This document shows positions 1 through 5,135 of a stretch of DNA of 13,440 nt, piece after piece (positions within the stretch are counted from its first letter, which is position 1; each line of letters begins with the position of its first letter). Under the pieces are notes generated by a model. That model did not search any database. It saw only the letters and a list, made by a program, of their open reading frames with translations, and was not told where the DNA came from. This stretch comes from an uncultured bacterium (lineage in GTDB: Bacteria; Actinomycetota; Coriobacteriia; Coriobacteriales; Coriobacteriaceae): positions 1-13,440 of the forward strand of contig CAJMRR010000042.1 of assembly GCA_905215835.1 (NCBI GenBank). Direction: 5' to 3'. Both the position numbers and the translations under genes were made by a program.

Positions 1-5
1 CTTCG

Positions 6-125
6 TTAAACGGGCGCTAGGGCGTCACCCTTACACCAACATTTTCGACGCGATCTTTCTTCTCCTTCGAGGTAGGCGGCAATCGCATCTTTAAGGCAAG
101 GATTAAGAGTTTTTTCAAACGACAT
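6..125 (-). CDS. small hypothetical protein, 39 aa
   Basis: I do not recognise this short ORF. It reads M-S-F-E-K-T-L-N-P, then LKDAIAAYLEGEE, then a basic/Cys stretch (RSRRKCWCKG), and stops at TAA (6-8). The ATG at 123-125 follows a near-ideal Shine-Dalgarno GGAGGT (131-136 on the minus strand) with a 5-nt spacer, which is the main reason for calling it. The N-terminal half could form an amphipathic helix. The two close cysteines (CWC) are not enough to name a metal site. It lies 224 bp downstream of the 350-628 gene on the same strand, so co-transcription is possible. It may be the 5' part of a longer gene cut by an earlier rearrangement, since the tail is compositionally different. Confidence 0.45.
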   Translation of the reverse strand: MSFEKTLNPCLKDAIAAYLEGEERSRRKCWCKGDALAPV

Positions 126-349
126 TATCGACCTCCAATGGTCTAAACCTTATCCACGATTCGTCTGTGGCATCGCTTTGAAACTCCCCATAGTTGAAAC
201 AAGGGGTTTTACAACGGTTTCGATAAGATCGGCTGTTACAGAATCCTGAAAGAAAGGATCGAACCGAAGTGTCTGGCCGGACGCCAATTGTCCGGGAACT
301 GCTTCTGGTTCGACCCTCTTTTACTTTACTTCCATGGCCATGCAGCGGT

Positions 350-628
350 CTAGTACTCCTTAACGGGATGCTCCTCGCCGAATCCACCGTCGATGCCGAA
401 GCGGCACAGTCTGTCGATTGCTCGAAGGTGCTCGTCAATGGCAGCTGCAATTTGGGTGTCGACCTCGCTGTCATAGTCGTTGAGGCTGCGAACTGCCCCG
501 TCGGCGGCCATGAAGGCCTTGACGGCCTGTGCGAGCTGGTTCTTAAAAGCATCAACCTTCTCAACTGCGGCAGCTCGGTCTGCCATCTCGCGTTCGAGTC
601 GTTGAACGATTTCCTGTGTGTCGCTCAT
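350..628 (-). CDS. helical/coiled-coil hypothetical protein, 92 aa
   Basis: The function is not recognised. The product begins MSDTQEIVQRLEREMADR and is almost entirely predicted helix, rich in Ala, Glu, Asp and Lys with heptad-like spacing through about residue 70. This suggests a small coiled-coil or dimerising accessory protein, probably cytoplasmic, as there is no signal peptide or membrane segment. I chose the ATG at 626-628 over an upstream in-frame ATG at 655 because GGGAAAGGAA sits just ahead of it. The stop is TAG at 350-352. An acidic tail (FGEEHPVKEY) ends the protein. The opposite strand is open here only as a shadow. Small helical proteins like this are common next to plasmid mobilisation or replication genes, but nothing ties it to either. 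Confidence 0.6.
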   Translation of the reverse strand: MSDTQEIVQRLEREMADRAAAVEKVDAFKNQLAQAVKAFMAADGAVRSLNDYDSEVDTQIAAAIDEHLRAIDRLCRFGIDGGFGEEHPVKEY

Positions 629-1014
629 GCTATTCCTTTCCCTCGGGTGTTTCACCTAAAATATCGCCCCGTGCGGACACGATTCTCGCTCACGACACGG
701 CGGTAGCAGATATCACAAATTCGCAGGTAGACGACTAAACAGGATTCGATTTGCGGGGCGATTGAACCTAGGGTGGTGTGGATGTTCGCGACACCCCTTT
801 TCCGTGTCTTAAAACGCATCTGGTGAGGTCGATTTTTCGGCCTTGACCTGCATGGCGGCGCTTTGGGGTGCTTTGGGTGTGCCCTTAAGCAGTGCTTGCA
901 TCTATCGGCGCGTGAAACATTTCGACGGTAATTCGTGAAACAAATTGCGGAACTATCGCTTCAACGGGCGCTGCCGCCGCTCAACGCGAGCGGTCAGCTT
1001 GGCACCGCAAACGG
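629..1014. other. gene-free interval with a short direct repeat
   Basis: I see no credible coding frame on either strand. The only structure noted is a 9-bp direct repeat CGTGAAACA at 911-919 and 934-942 (23 bp apart). In particular there is no RelE/ParE-like toxin ORF downstream of the antitoxin gene at 1015-1242. Confidence 0.5.
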
Positions 1015-1242
1015 CTACTCGCCCTTCATGGCCATACACATGGCGTCGGCCATTGAGTAGCGGGTACCGTCATCTTCCATCAGCGCTTCGTTGAATGCTT
1101 CGATGTCCACCATGTCCTCGACTTTCTCAAGCGCAGCCCTTCTCACGAACTCGGAAAAGGACATATTTGAGGTGCCCGCATGAGCCTGGATCAAAGCCAT
1201 TTCGCTCTCATCGAATACGACCGCAATTTCGCATATCGCCAT
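1015..1242 (-). CDS. DUF6290/RelB-like ribbon-helix-helix antitoxin (orphan)
   Basis: The 75-aa product has a strand (EIAVVFDESE), a helix (EMALIQAHAGTSNM) and the hallmark SFSEFVRRAALEKVED segment. This is the ribbon-helix-helix fold of type II antitoxins of the RelB/DUF6290 kind. The acidic C-terminal part (about residues 45-75, with YSMADAMCMAMKGE) would be the toxin-neutralising arm. Such proteins dimerise, bind short palindromes at their own promoter and block a RelE/ParE-type RNase. The ATG at 1242 is preferred over an upstream TTG (1257) because GGAG lies 5 nt ahead. A promoter and a palindrome lie immediately upstream. Usually a RelE-like toxin gene follows or overlaps; none is present within the next 385 bp, so it appears orphaned, perhaps acting as an anti-addiction protein or regulator. 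Family assignment is by motif recognition only. Confidence 0.75.
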   Translation of the reverse strand: MAICEIAVVFDESEMALIQAHAGTSNMSFSEFVRRAALEKVEDMVDIEAFNEALMEDDGTRYSMADAMCMAMKGE

Positions 1243-1264
1243 GACTGCTCCAATCAATGCCGAA

Positions 1265-1280
1265 ACCAGGTTTTACTGGT
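1265..1280. promoter_or_regulatory. candidate autoregulatory operator (ACCAG-6-CTGGT)
   Basis: A 5-bp inverted repeat ACCAG (1265-1269) / CTGGT (1276-1280) with a 6-bp spacer lies just downstream of the -10 box. This is a typical place for an RHH antitoxin to repress its own promoter. The binding role is inferred. Confidence 0.4.
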
Positions 1281-1284
1281 ACAC

Positions 1285-1313
1285 ATCTTATTGTTCAGAT
1301 TAAACAGTCTCAA
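1285..1313 (-). promoter_or_regulatory. promoter of the orphan antitoxin gene
   Basis: On the minus strand, TTGAGA (1308-1313, 5/6 match to TTGACA) and TAAGAT (1285-1290, 4/6 match to TATAAT) are separated by exactly 17 bp. They lie 43 bp upstream of the ATG at 1242. This is a good sigma-70-type match directly ahead of the antitoxin. Confidence 0.55.
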
Positions 1314-1410
1314 AAGGTATGCCCGCCTCAATTCAGAGACGGCATCTGGTCGCTGAAGAAGTTCATTTCCTTCGCTAAGGAAAAGGCAATCGCCTAGATC
1401 GGAGTTTCAA

Positions 1411-1530
1411 ATGACCAACGATGATGGCCACCTCCTGCTGGATGCGATCGAGATCGAGCGGCAGCGCAACCGGATGATACGTCAGACGATGGGATTTCGA
1501 CATGCAGTTGTTGATGCGCAGTCCCGATGA
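1411..1530 (+). CDS. small hypothetical protein, 39 aa
   Basis: The ORF starts ATG at 1411 with GGAG at 1401-1404 (6-nt spacer) and ends TGA at 1528-1530. The product begins MTNDDGHLLLDAIEIERQRN and continues RMIRQTMGFRHAVVDAQSR. It looks helical and charged, with no membrane segment. The function is not recognised. It could be the start of a larger gene lost where the octamer-repeat region begins about 110 bp further on. An in-frame open stretch just upstream, ending at a TAG near 1396, has no start codon and was not called. Confidence rests only on the ribosome-binding site and coding-like composition. Confidence 0.35.
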   Translation: MTNDDGHLLLDAIEIERQRNRMIRQTMGFRHAVVDAQSR

Positions 1531-1640
1531 TGCCTATGACTACTGCGACTATTTTGCCACGGTTCGTCGGGGCGCCACTGTTCTCGATTTGTGGGCTGAG
1601 ATTTAAAACATCTCGCCTGTTTCAATGCGTTTTTTGGGTT

Positions 1641-1776
1641 TATAGCTGTTCGCTTTTTCGGCTGTGTCGCAGTTCACTAGTTCATTCATTACGTTCTTCA
1701 TATCGTCTGTAAATCAGTTATGCCGCGGTTACACAGCTTTGTTGTTGCGTTTTGTCGTAATTCAGCAATGACATAG
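1641..1776 (+). repeat. octanucleotide array A (17 units, consensus TTNCGNTA-like)
   Basis: Seventeen consecutive 8-mers in unbroken register. Examples are TTCGGCTG (1657), TGTCGCAG (1665), TTCACTAG (1673), TTACGTTC (1689), TTACACAG (1729), TGTCGTAA (1753) and TGACATAG (1769). Position 1 is T in 14 of 17 units, position 2 is mostly T or G, and positions 4-5 are most often C and G. Individual units vary, so this is a degenerate period-8 repeat rather than a simple microsatellite. Stop codons in all useful frames and the lack of start sites argue against coding. The 20 bp at 1657-1676 recur exactly, inverted, at 1889-1908. Confidence 0.8.
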
Positions 1777-1787
1777 CCGGAGCTCGC

Positions 1788-2104
1788 CCGCAAGTGTCGT
1801 ACGCTGCCGTACAAAACTGCGTTTCGGCCATCCGCGTACTGCCAAGGCTCTGCCCTAGTACCCGGCGCCTGCGGCGGTTGTTCATATCTGAACTGCGACA
1901 CAGCCGAACAAAGCAATTACGACACTATGTAACTGTGTAATTACCGAACTACGTGATAACGACAAAACTGAAAAACGTAACCGTTGAATTGCAGAACAAT
2001 GAGCTAACGCCGCGAGTGCCGGGTACTAGGGCAGAGCCCTAGCGTGCGCCGCTTGCGGCGGTACGCTGCCGGTCATTTTGTACGGCAGCGTACGACTCTT
2101 GCGG
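1788..2104. repeat. large two-part inverted repeat around array B
   Basis: Outer arms 1788-1816 and 2076-2104 are inverted copies over 29 bp with one mismatch, and share GTACGCTGCCGTACAAAA. Inner arms 1846-1866 and 2018-2038 are perfect over 21 bp (core CTGCCCTAGTACCCGGC). The arms are GC-rich and the enclosed array B is AT-rich. The two arm pairs have slightly different centres (1946 and 1942), so the copies have diverged by small indels. A further local stem, CTAGGGC-AGA-GCCCTAG, lies at 2026-2042. Confidence 0.85.
1885..1996 (-). repeat. octanucleotide array B (14 units, inverted orientation)
   Basis: Read on the minus strand, fourteen successive 8-mers follow the same pattern as arrays A and C, and all 14 begin with T. 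Examples are TTCAACGG, TTACGTTT, TGTCGTTA, TCACGTAG, TTACACAG, TTACATAG, TGTCGTAA, TTCGGCTG and TGTCGCAG. Several units are identical to units in A (TTACACAG, TGTCGTAA, TTCGGCTG, TGTCGCAG) or C (TTACATAG, TGTCGTTA). The array sits in the centre of the large inverted repeat at 1788-2104. Confidence 0.8.
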
Positions 2105-2132
2105 ACAGATTTCAGGACCGAATAGCCCGATG

Positions 2133-2284
2133 TTCAATAGTTCTGTTATTACGTAGTTACATAGTGCGACTATTCCGCTTTGTCGTTATTGCGTTATGTC
2201 GCATTGTCGATATTACGTAGTTCGGTTTTTCACTTTTTACGCCGTTCACTTATTCATTTGTTACATAGTGCCGCTATTCCGTGG
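2133..2284 (+). repeat. octanucleotide array C (19 units)
   Basis: Nineteen consecutive 8-mers with T at position 1 in all 19 and T/G at position 2 in all 19. Position 4 is C in 12 and position 5 is G in 12. TTACGTAG occurs at 2149 and 2213, TTACATAG at 2157 and 2261. Other units include TGTCGTTA (2181), TTGCGTTA (2189) and TGTCGATA (2205). The last two units run over the stop codon and the final codons of the 2274-2822 gene. The core TACGTA is palindromic, as expected for a dimeric binding protein. Confidence 0.85.
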
Positions 2285-2822
2285 CGTCACTTTTATGCCC
2301 ACCGCGTGCGTATTCGACGGTGTGGGCGGCGTCTCCGAACACCTCGACTGCTGCCGCCACGAATTGCGGTGCGGTGCGCCTCGGGATATAGAAAGTTTTG
2401 TTGCCAAACACGATTGCGATCCAGGCGTTACGGTAGATGAATTGATATGCCGCCTCTCTTGAGCGCTTGCCGCAGTATTCCTCTGCAATCTCGTCGATCT
2501 GCCAGAGGTGGCCGAAGCCGACGATATATTCGGCGATGTACGCGCTCGTCTTGATTCGCACGCGCCGCGGGCGGCGGTACGGAGCATAGTTGCTTTTTCC
2601 GGGGTCCGCTTTAACGGGCACGGAATAGACCTCGGCTCGAGCCTTTTCAGCGACCACGCGCCGTGCATCATCGAGGCTATAACGCTTGCACAGGCGCTCG
2701 CCGTCGTCGGTCGAGCACTTCAGGGTAATTGACTTGATATGCGGCGCCAGATACTTGTACGTCCATGCTCGCGACGCGCCGAACTCCCACCGCAGATCTT
2801 CAATACTCAAGAACTCATCCAT
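2274..2822 (-). CDS. small DNA-binding protein with two HTH-like domains; candidate replication or partition factor
   Basis: The 182-aa protein starts MDEFLSIEDLRWEFGASRAW. Its N-terminal helix-turn-helix (about residues 5-30) is followed by a wing-like strand and a YSLDDARRVV helix, reminiscent of MerR/excisionase-type winged HTHs. A basic linker (about 83-93, PYRRPRRVRIK) leads to a second HTH-like unit (about 108-145: QIDEIAEEY, then SREAAYQFIYRNAW, then an IAIVFGNKTFYIPR hairpin). The ATG at 2822 is chosen over the longer frame (2888) because GAGGTC precedes it and the extra residues are Cys-rich and lie in the operator. The gene sits between octamer array C (its 3' end) and an operator plus three direct repeats (its 5' side), the arrangement of an iteron-type initiator gene. 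I cannot assign it to a known Rep family; the role is inferred from context. Confidence 0.65.
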   Translation of the reverse strand: MDEFLSIEDLRWEFGASRAWTYKYLAPHIKSITLKCSTDDGERLCKRYSLDDARRVVAEKARAEVYSVPVKADPGKSNYAPYRRPRRVRIKTSAYIAEYIVGFGHLWQIDEIAEEYCGKRSREAAYQFIYRNAWIAIVFGNKTFYIPRRTAPQFVAAAVEVFGDAAHTVEYARGGHKSDATE

Positions 2823-2874
2823 CTTCTGACCTCGATTTTCTGCCGATAAACGAGAAATCCCGCAAGAGACGCAT

Positions 2875-2907
2875 ACTTGTACCCCCATCGTAAATGTGTG
2901 TACAAGT
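2875..2907. promoter_or_regulatory. operator palindrome ACTTGTAC-17-GTACAAGT upstream of the two-HTH gene
   Basis: A perfect 8-bp inverted repeat, ACTTGTAC (2875-2882) and GTACAAGT (2900-2907), with 17 bp between arms. It lies 53 bp upstream of the ATG at 2822. On the minus strand the arms coincide with possible -35 (TTGTAC) and -10 (TACAAG) positions, so a bound dimer would occlude the promoter. Autoregulation is inferred. Confidence 0.5.
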
Positions 2908-2937
2908 CTGCCGCCGACCCGGGCGGTTCGGCGCTTG

Positions 2938-2960
2938 CCAGGGCTCCGCCCTTGGACCGG
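2938..2960. repeat. GGGCTCCGCCC palindromic motif, member of a dispersed family
   Basis: AGGGCTCCGCCCT is a short GC hairpin motif. Close relatives lie at 1846-1855 (GGCTCTGCCC), 2029-2039 (GGGCAGAGCCC) and 10304-10314 (GGGCTCTGCCC). They are probably dispersed REP-like or terminator-like elements. Confidence 0.4.
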
Positions 2961-2982
2961 GGGAGGACGCTCGCGCTCCTTG

Positions 2983-3099
2983 TTATTACGATAACGGACA
3001 AGGGAGAAAAGGCGCCAGATTCCAAATTATTACGATAAAAGACGCGGGTACGGTGGCGTGCGCGGCGGTGCCTGCGGGAGATTATTACGATAACGGACA
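2983..3099 (+). repeat. three iteron-like direct repeats, consensus TTATTACGATAACGGACA
   Basis: Copies lie at 2983-3000 and 3082-3099 (identical over 18 bp) and 3027-3044 (TTATTACGATAAAAGACG). Start-to-start spacings are 44 and 55 bp, both multiples of 11, so all three lie on one face of the helix. They stand just upstream of the two-HTH protein gene, as replication iterons do. The core TTACGATA matches the octamer-array pattern. The ORFs across this stretch owe their YYDNG and SVIVI peptides to the repeat and are not genes. Confidence 0.7.
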
Positions 3100-3157
3100 C
3101 GGATGATTTATCGACCCAGCACCGGGTGTTCCCCTCGAAGATGCGACCGCCGTGGCG

Positions 3158-3218
3158 GCACCATCCAAAATCGCGACATTGGGATGGTGCAAACTGACCC
3201 TTAAGAGTCAGTTTGCAC
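3158..3218. repeat. two overlapping hairpins that share one arm
   Basis: GCACCATCC (3158-3166) pairs with GGATGGTGC (3182-3190). GTGCAAACTGAC (3187-3198) pairs with GTCAGTTTGCAC (3207-3218) around an 8-nt loop. The GTGC at 3187-3190 is used by both, so the two stems are mutually exclusive, as in an attenuator-like switch. No T-run follows either stem. Confidence 0.7.
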
Positions 3219-3234
3219 GCCAGCTTCGTTCAAC

Positions 3235-3299
3235 GTCAGACATTGGGAATGTCAGACATTGAACCCGCGGCAAAGCCGCAGCTTGGGCCGCATGCGGCC
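3235..3299. repeat. direct repeat GTCAGACATTG with short palindromes
   Basis: GTCAGACATTG occurs at 3235-3245 and 3251-3261 (and again at 3351-3361). GACATT-GGG-AATGTC forms a dyad at 3239-3253. GCGGC-AAA-GCCGC lies at 3267-3279 and the perfect 14-bp palindrome GGCCGCATGCGGCC at 3286-3299. Confidence 0.65.
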
Positions 3300-3334
3300 T
3301 GAAATCGCTCGCGAAGCTCGCTTGATCGTGCGCG

Positions 3335-3387
3335 AATGTCTGACAGGGCTGTCAGACATTGTCGGACAATTCAAATGTCCGACAATG
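3335..3387. repeat. two 12-bp-stem hairpins in tandem, overlapping
   Basis: AATGTCTGACAG (3335-3346) pairs with CTGTCAGACATT (3349-3360) around a 2-bp centre. CATTGTCGGACA (3357-3368) pairs with TGTCCGACAATG (3376-3387) around a 7-nt loop. Both stems are perfect and share CATT (3357-3360). Their TGTCTGAC / TGTCGGAC sequences are related. Confidence 0.75.
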
Positions 3388-3414
3388 CGCACGGGATCTC
3401 ACCCATGGTCGATA

Positions 3415-3454
3415 GAATTGACCGCCCGGGCACGTACTCCCGGGCGGTCAATTC
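3415..3454. terminator. 16-bp perfect hairpin downstream of the 3514-4356 gene
   Basis: GAATTGACCGCCCGGG (3415-3430) pairs with CCCGGGCGGTCAATTC (3439-3454) around loop CACGTACT. It lies 60 bp beyond the stop of the minus-strand gene at 3514, so it could end its transcript. There is no U-tract, however, and it may instead belong to the hairpin cluster as a DNA site. Confidence 0.45.
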
Positions 3455-3513
3455 ATGTGCTCATTCGCGATTCTGTTGGGTTTTGGAGCACCGGCATGTT
3501 CTCGGCGGCTGGA

Positions 3514-4356
3514 CTAGCCGTACAGCTTGAGTTCATGGGGCTCCATGTGGTCGTCTCCCAACACGACATCCCTGATGTAGTCCTGCGGCAGCAGCTCGAC
3601 AGGCAAAATTGTCGCCAGGAAGTCGTCGAACCACGCCCGTGGCGTCTGGTCGGGCGCATACATGACCTTGGTCGCGCCGTCGGGCAGGGTGATGGTGAGC
3701 CGCACCGCTCCGTTGCGTCGATACGCCCTCGACCATTCCTCGTCCGTGTCCCCGTAACCCTTGCGGTCCGCGGTCGTCCTCCACACGGTCCCCAGCTCGT
3801 CGAATGACCGCGGGTGCTCGCCGAGGTCGACCCAGTGCATCTGGGACCTCTTGAGCCTCGCCGCGTTATAGGCCGGTTTCCACTCGTCAGGCAGGTACAC
3901 CCTCTCGAAGACCTCGCGGGACAGCTCGCGGAACTTAACTTCATCCGCCCGCGACCGGCGCGGGTCGCTGCCCAACTCGGCCGCCTCGGCGGCCGCGGCC
4001 TCGAGCCAATCCATCGCCTCCCGGCTGCCCGCGAGAATATCCGCCGCGCCGACGACTCGGGTGCGCCTCTCGACCGTGCCGTTCACCGCCAAGTCGCGCA
4101 GCTCCTTGCGGGACCAGATGAAGCCGCCGCCGGGCCCGAGGCCGACCTTATCGGACCAATCGCCCGACACGTAGATGTGCCGGATATGCTTGCAGTGTGA
4201 CAGCACGAACGGGCGCGTACACTGCAGGGCCCGGCAGACCTGCTTGGTGGTCACGTCGAATTCGCTTTTGACGGCGTCGCCCAGCTCGTCGATGCCCTCC
4301 GGCAGCGTGATCAGCCCCGGGTCGTTCTCATTTGTCCTCGGCTCGCACCTGCCCAT
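3514..4356 (-). CDS. putative winged-HTH DNA-binding protein, 280 aa (function unknown)
   Basis: Starts at ATG 4356 behind a perfect AGGAGG with an 8-nt spacer. Residues about 30-62 read FDVTTKQVCRALQCTRPFVL and continue SHCKHIRHIYVS, a clear HTH. A Gly-rich wing and SRKELRDLA helix follow (about 73-90), the same layout as the N-terminus of the 2274-2822 protein. The middle is an Ala/Glu-rich helix (about 113-130). The C-terminal half (about 165-280) holds FDELGTVWRTTADRKGYGD, a strand-rich AVRLTITLPDGATKVMYAP and WFDDFLATILPVELLPQDYI. No catalytic motif is recognised. Operator-like palindromes lie in its promoter and 115 bp further upstream, suggesting autoregulation or control by the neighbouring antitoxin. 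It may be an initiator, regulator or partition adaptor; the family is not identified. No signal peptide or membrane segment. Confidence 0.7.
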   Translation of the reverse strand: MGRCEPRTNENDPGLITLPEGIDELGDAVKSEFDVTTKQVCRALQCTRPFVLSHCKHIRHIYVSGDWSDKVGLGPGGGFIWSRKELRDLAVNGTVERRTRVVGAADILAGSREAMDWLEAAAAEAAELGSDPRRSRADEVKFRELSREVFERVYLPDEWKPAYNAARLKRSQMHWVDLGEHPRSFDELGTVWRTTADRKGYGDTDEEWSRAYRRNGAVRLTITLPDGATKVMYAPDQTPRAWFDDFLATILPVELLPQDYIRDVVLGDDHMEPHELKLYG

Positions 4357-4375
4357 GGCAATCGCCTCCTAATTA

Positions 4376-4395
4376 TGTTAGTGATTTGGCTAACA
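4376..4395 (-). promoter_or_regulatory. operator 1: GTTAGCCAAATCACTAAC next to a TATAAA box
   Basis: The minus-strand 18-mer at 4377-4394 is an inverted repeat (GTTAG/CTAAC) between a TATAAA -10-like box (about 4400-4405) and the AGGAGG of the 3514-4356 gene. Bound protein would block initiation. A copy with 16 of 18 identical bases lies at 4502-4519. No convincing -35 box is seen. Confidence 0.55.
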
Positions 4396-4490
4396 CTTTT
4401 ATACCCGTTTGCAGTGGGGCCATCGGCAAGGGAATCGCGAAAGGGGCCCACCATTGAATAAAGCAGACGCCTTGCCCGGCGCCCTGTTTA

Positions 4491-4530
4491 ATCGCGCTTA
4501 TGTTAGTGATATAGCTAACATAAGCGCGAT
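4491..4530. repeat. 16-bp perfect palindrome containing operator 2
   Basis: ATCGCGCTTATGTTAG (4491-4506) pairs with CTAACATAAGCGCGAT (4515-4530) around loop TGATATAG. The centre, read on the minus strand, is GTTAGCTATATCACTAAC, nearly the same as operator 1. It starts 40 bp past the antitoxin stop (4570), so it could also act as a terminator, though no T-run follows. Confidence 0.6.
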
Positions 4531-4569
4531 ATAGCCCATTTCGCTCCCACGGAAAGGCGCGCCGTGAGG

Positions 4570-4851
4570 CTATGCCGACCTGAGGATTCTCTCAGCCTTC
4601 TCGAGCGCAGCCGAGCGCAGGAACTCCGACTTCCGCATCCCGCACGCGGTGGCCGCCCTCTCGATGAGATCGGCGCCCGTTTTCGGGCACTTGAAAGACA
4701 GATTGGCGTTGGCCTCTCCCTCGGAGAGCCTTGGGCGGCCGACGCGGAGGTTTGCCAGGGCCCCCGTCCAAGAGCCGGATTCATATTCCGCGCACTCGCG
4801 CTCGATGTCCTCGTCCGTGATCACAGTGCCGTTTGCAAGCCTGAACTCCAT
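4570..4851 (-). CDS. ribbon-helix-helix antitoxin (BrnA-like arrangement)
   Basis: This 93-aa protein carries an N-terminal arm (MEFRLANGTVITDEDIEREC, about 1-20) that likely wraps the toxin, then a GRPRLSEGE linker. It ends in an RHH domain, LSFKCPKTGADLIERAATACG followed by MRKSEFLRSAALEKAERIL (about 52-90). RHH antitoxins with the DNA-binding part at the C-terminus and encoded after the toxin are typical of BrnT/BrnA-type modules. The ATG at 4851 overlaps the upstream stop (TGATG), so translation is probably coupled. A longer frame to 4932 exists but lies inside the toxin gene and was not used. The protein probably represses the operon, possibly at the 5136-5169 palindrome. Confidence 0.72.
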   Translation of the reverse strand: MEFRLANGTVITDEDIERECAEYESGSWTGALANLRVGRPRLSEGEANANLSFKCPKTGADLIERAATACGMRKSEFLRSAALEKAERILRSA

Positions 4852-5117
4852 CAGTAACCTCTCCTTCTCGCGCTCTCGATCTCCTTCAGCGTCTTCTTGC
4901 TCGGCGGCGTCATGGCGTGATAGATAAGCCATACGCCGTCAGCCAGGAGGACTCCGACCATCTCGATATACCGGCCATGTGGGTCGTAGCCTGTCCGCAT
5001 CTCCTGTTCCCCGGGTACGCGAACGGCCGCGAAGCGGTAGTTCTCCCATGCCGCCTCGACATCTCCGGCATCCAACTCGGGGTGTCGCTCGTGAACCCTT
5101 CGGTGTATCTGAACCAT
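4851..5117 (-). CDS. putative type II toxin, BrnT-like gene position
   Basis: The 88-aa product reads MVQIHRRVHERHPELDAGDV and AAWENYRFAAVRVPGEQE, followed by the conspicuous strand pair YDPHGRYIEMVGVLLADG and VWLIYHAMTPPSKKTLKEI, then a basic tail. The length, helix-then-four-strand outline and the paired His and Arg residues fit a small RelE/BrnT-fold ribonuclease. The direct overlap with an RHH antitoxin gene supports this strongly. The exact family is not certain and the active site is not proven. GGAGG precedes the ATG at 5117, with an unusually short 3-nt spacer that may keep translation low. Gene order is toxin first, antitoxin second. The 14-bp palindrome 19 bp upstream is the likely operator. 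Confidence 0.62.
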   Translation of the reverse strand: MVQIHRRVHERHPELDAGDVEAAWENYRFAAVRVPGEQEMRTGYDPHGRYIEMVGVLLADGVWLIYHAMTPPSKKTLKEIESARRRGY

Positions 5118-5135
5118 TGGCCTCCAATCGTACGA

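Noticed and set aside
269..706. Plus-strand 145-codon ORF
   Set aside because: It is antisense to the better supported 350-628 minus-strand gene and has no ribosome-binding site.
1290..1398. Plus-strand open stretch ending at a TAG before the 1411 ORF
   Set aside because: No start codon other than ATT and it overlaps the antitoxin promoter; at most a gene remnant.
1641..2284. CRISPR array
   Set aside because: The repeat unit is only 8 bp, degenerate and contiguous, with no unique spacers and no cas genes in the window.
1698..2462. Long open frames across the octamer arrays
   Set aside because: They follow the repeat composition, lack ribosome-binding sites and show no protein-like pattern.
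2807..3106. ORFs on both strands over the direct repeats
   Set aside because: Their peptides (YYDNG on one strand, SVIVI on the other) are translations of the DNA repeats, and the region holds operator and iteron-like elements.
3259..4372. Plus-strand and alternative minus-strand ORFs over 3514-4356
   Set aside because: Arg/Pro-rich shadow translations of a high-GC gene; the 280-codon minus frame has a perfect AGGAGG and an HTH.
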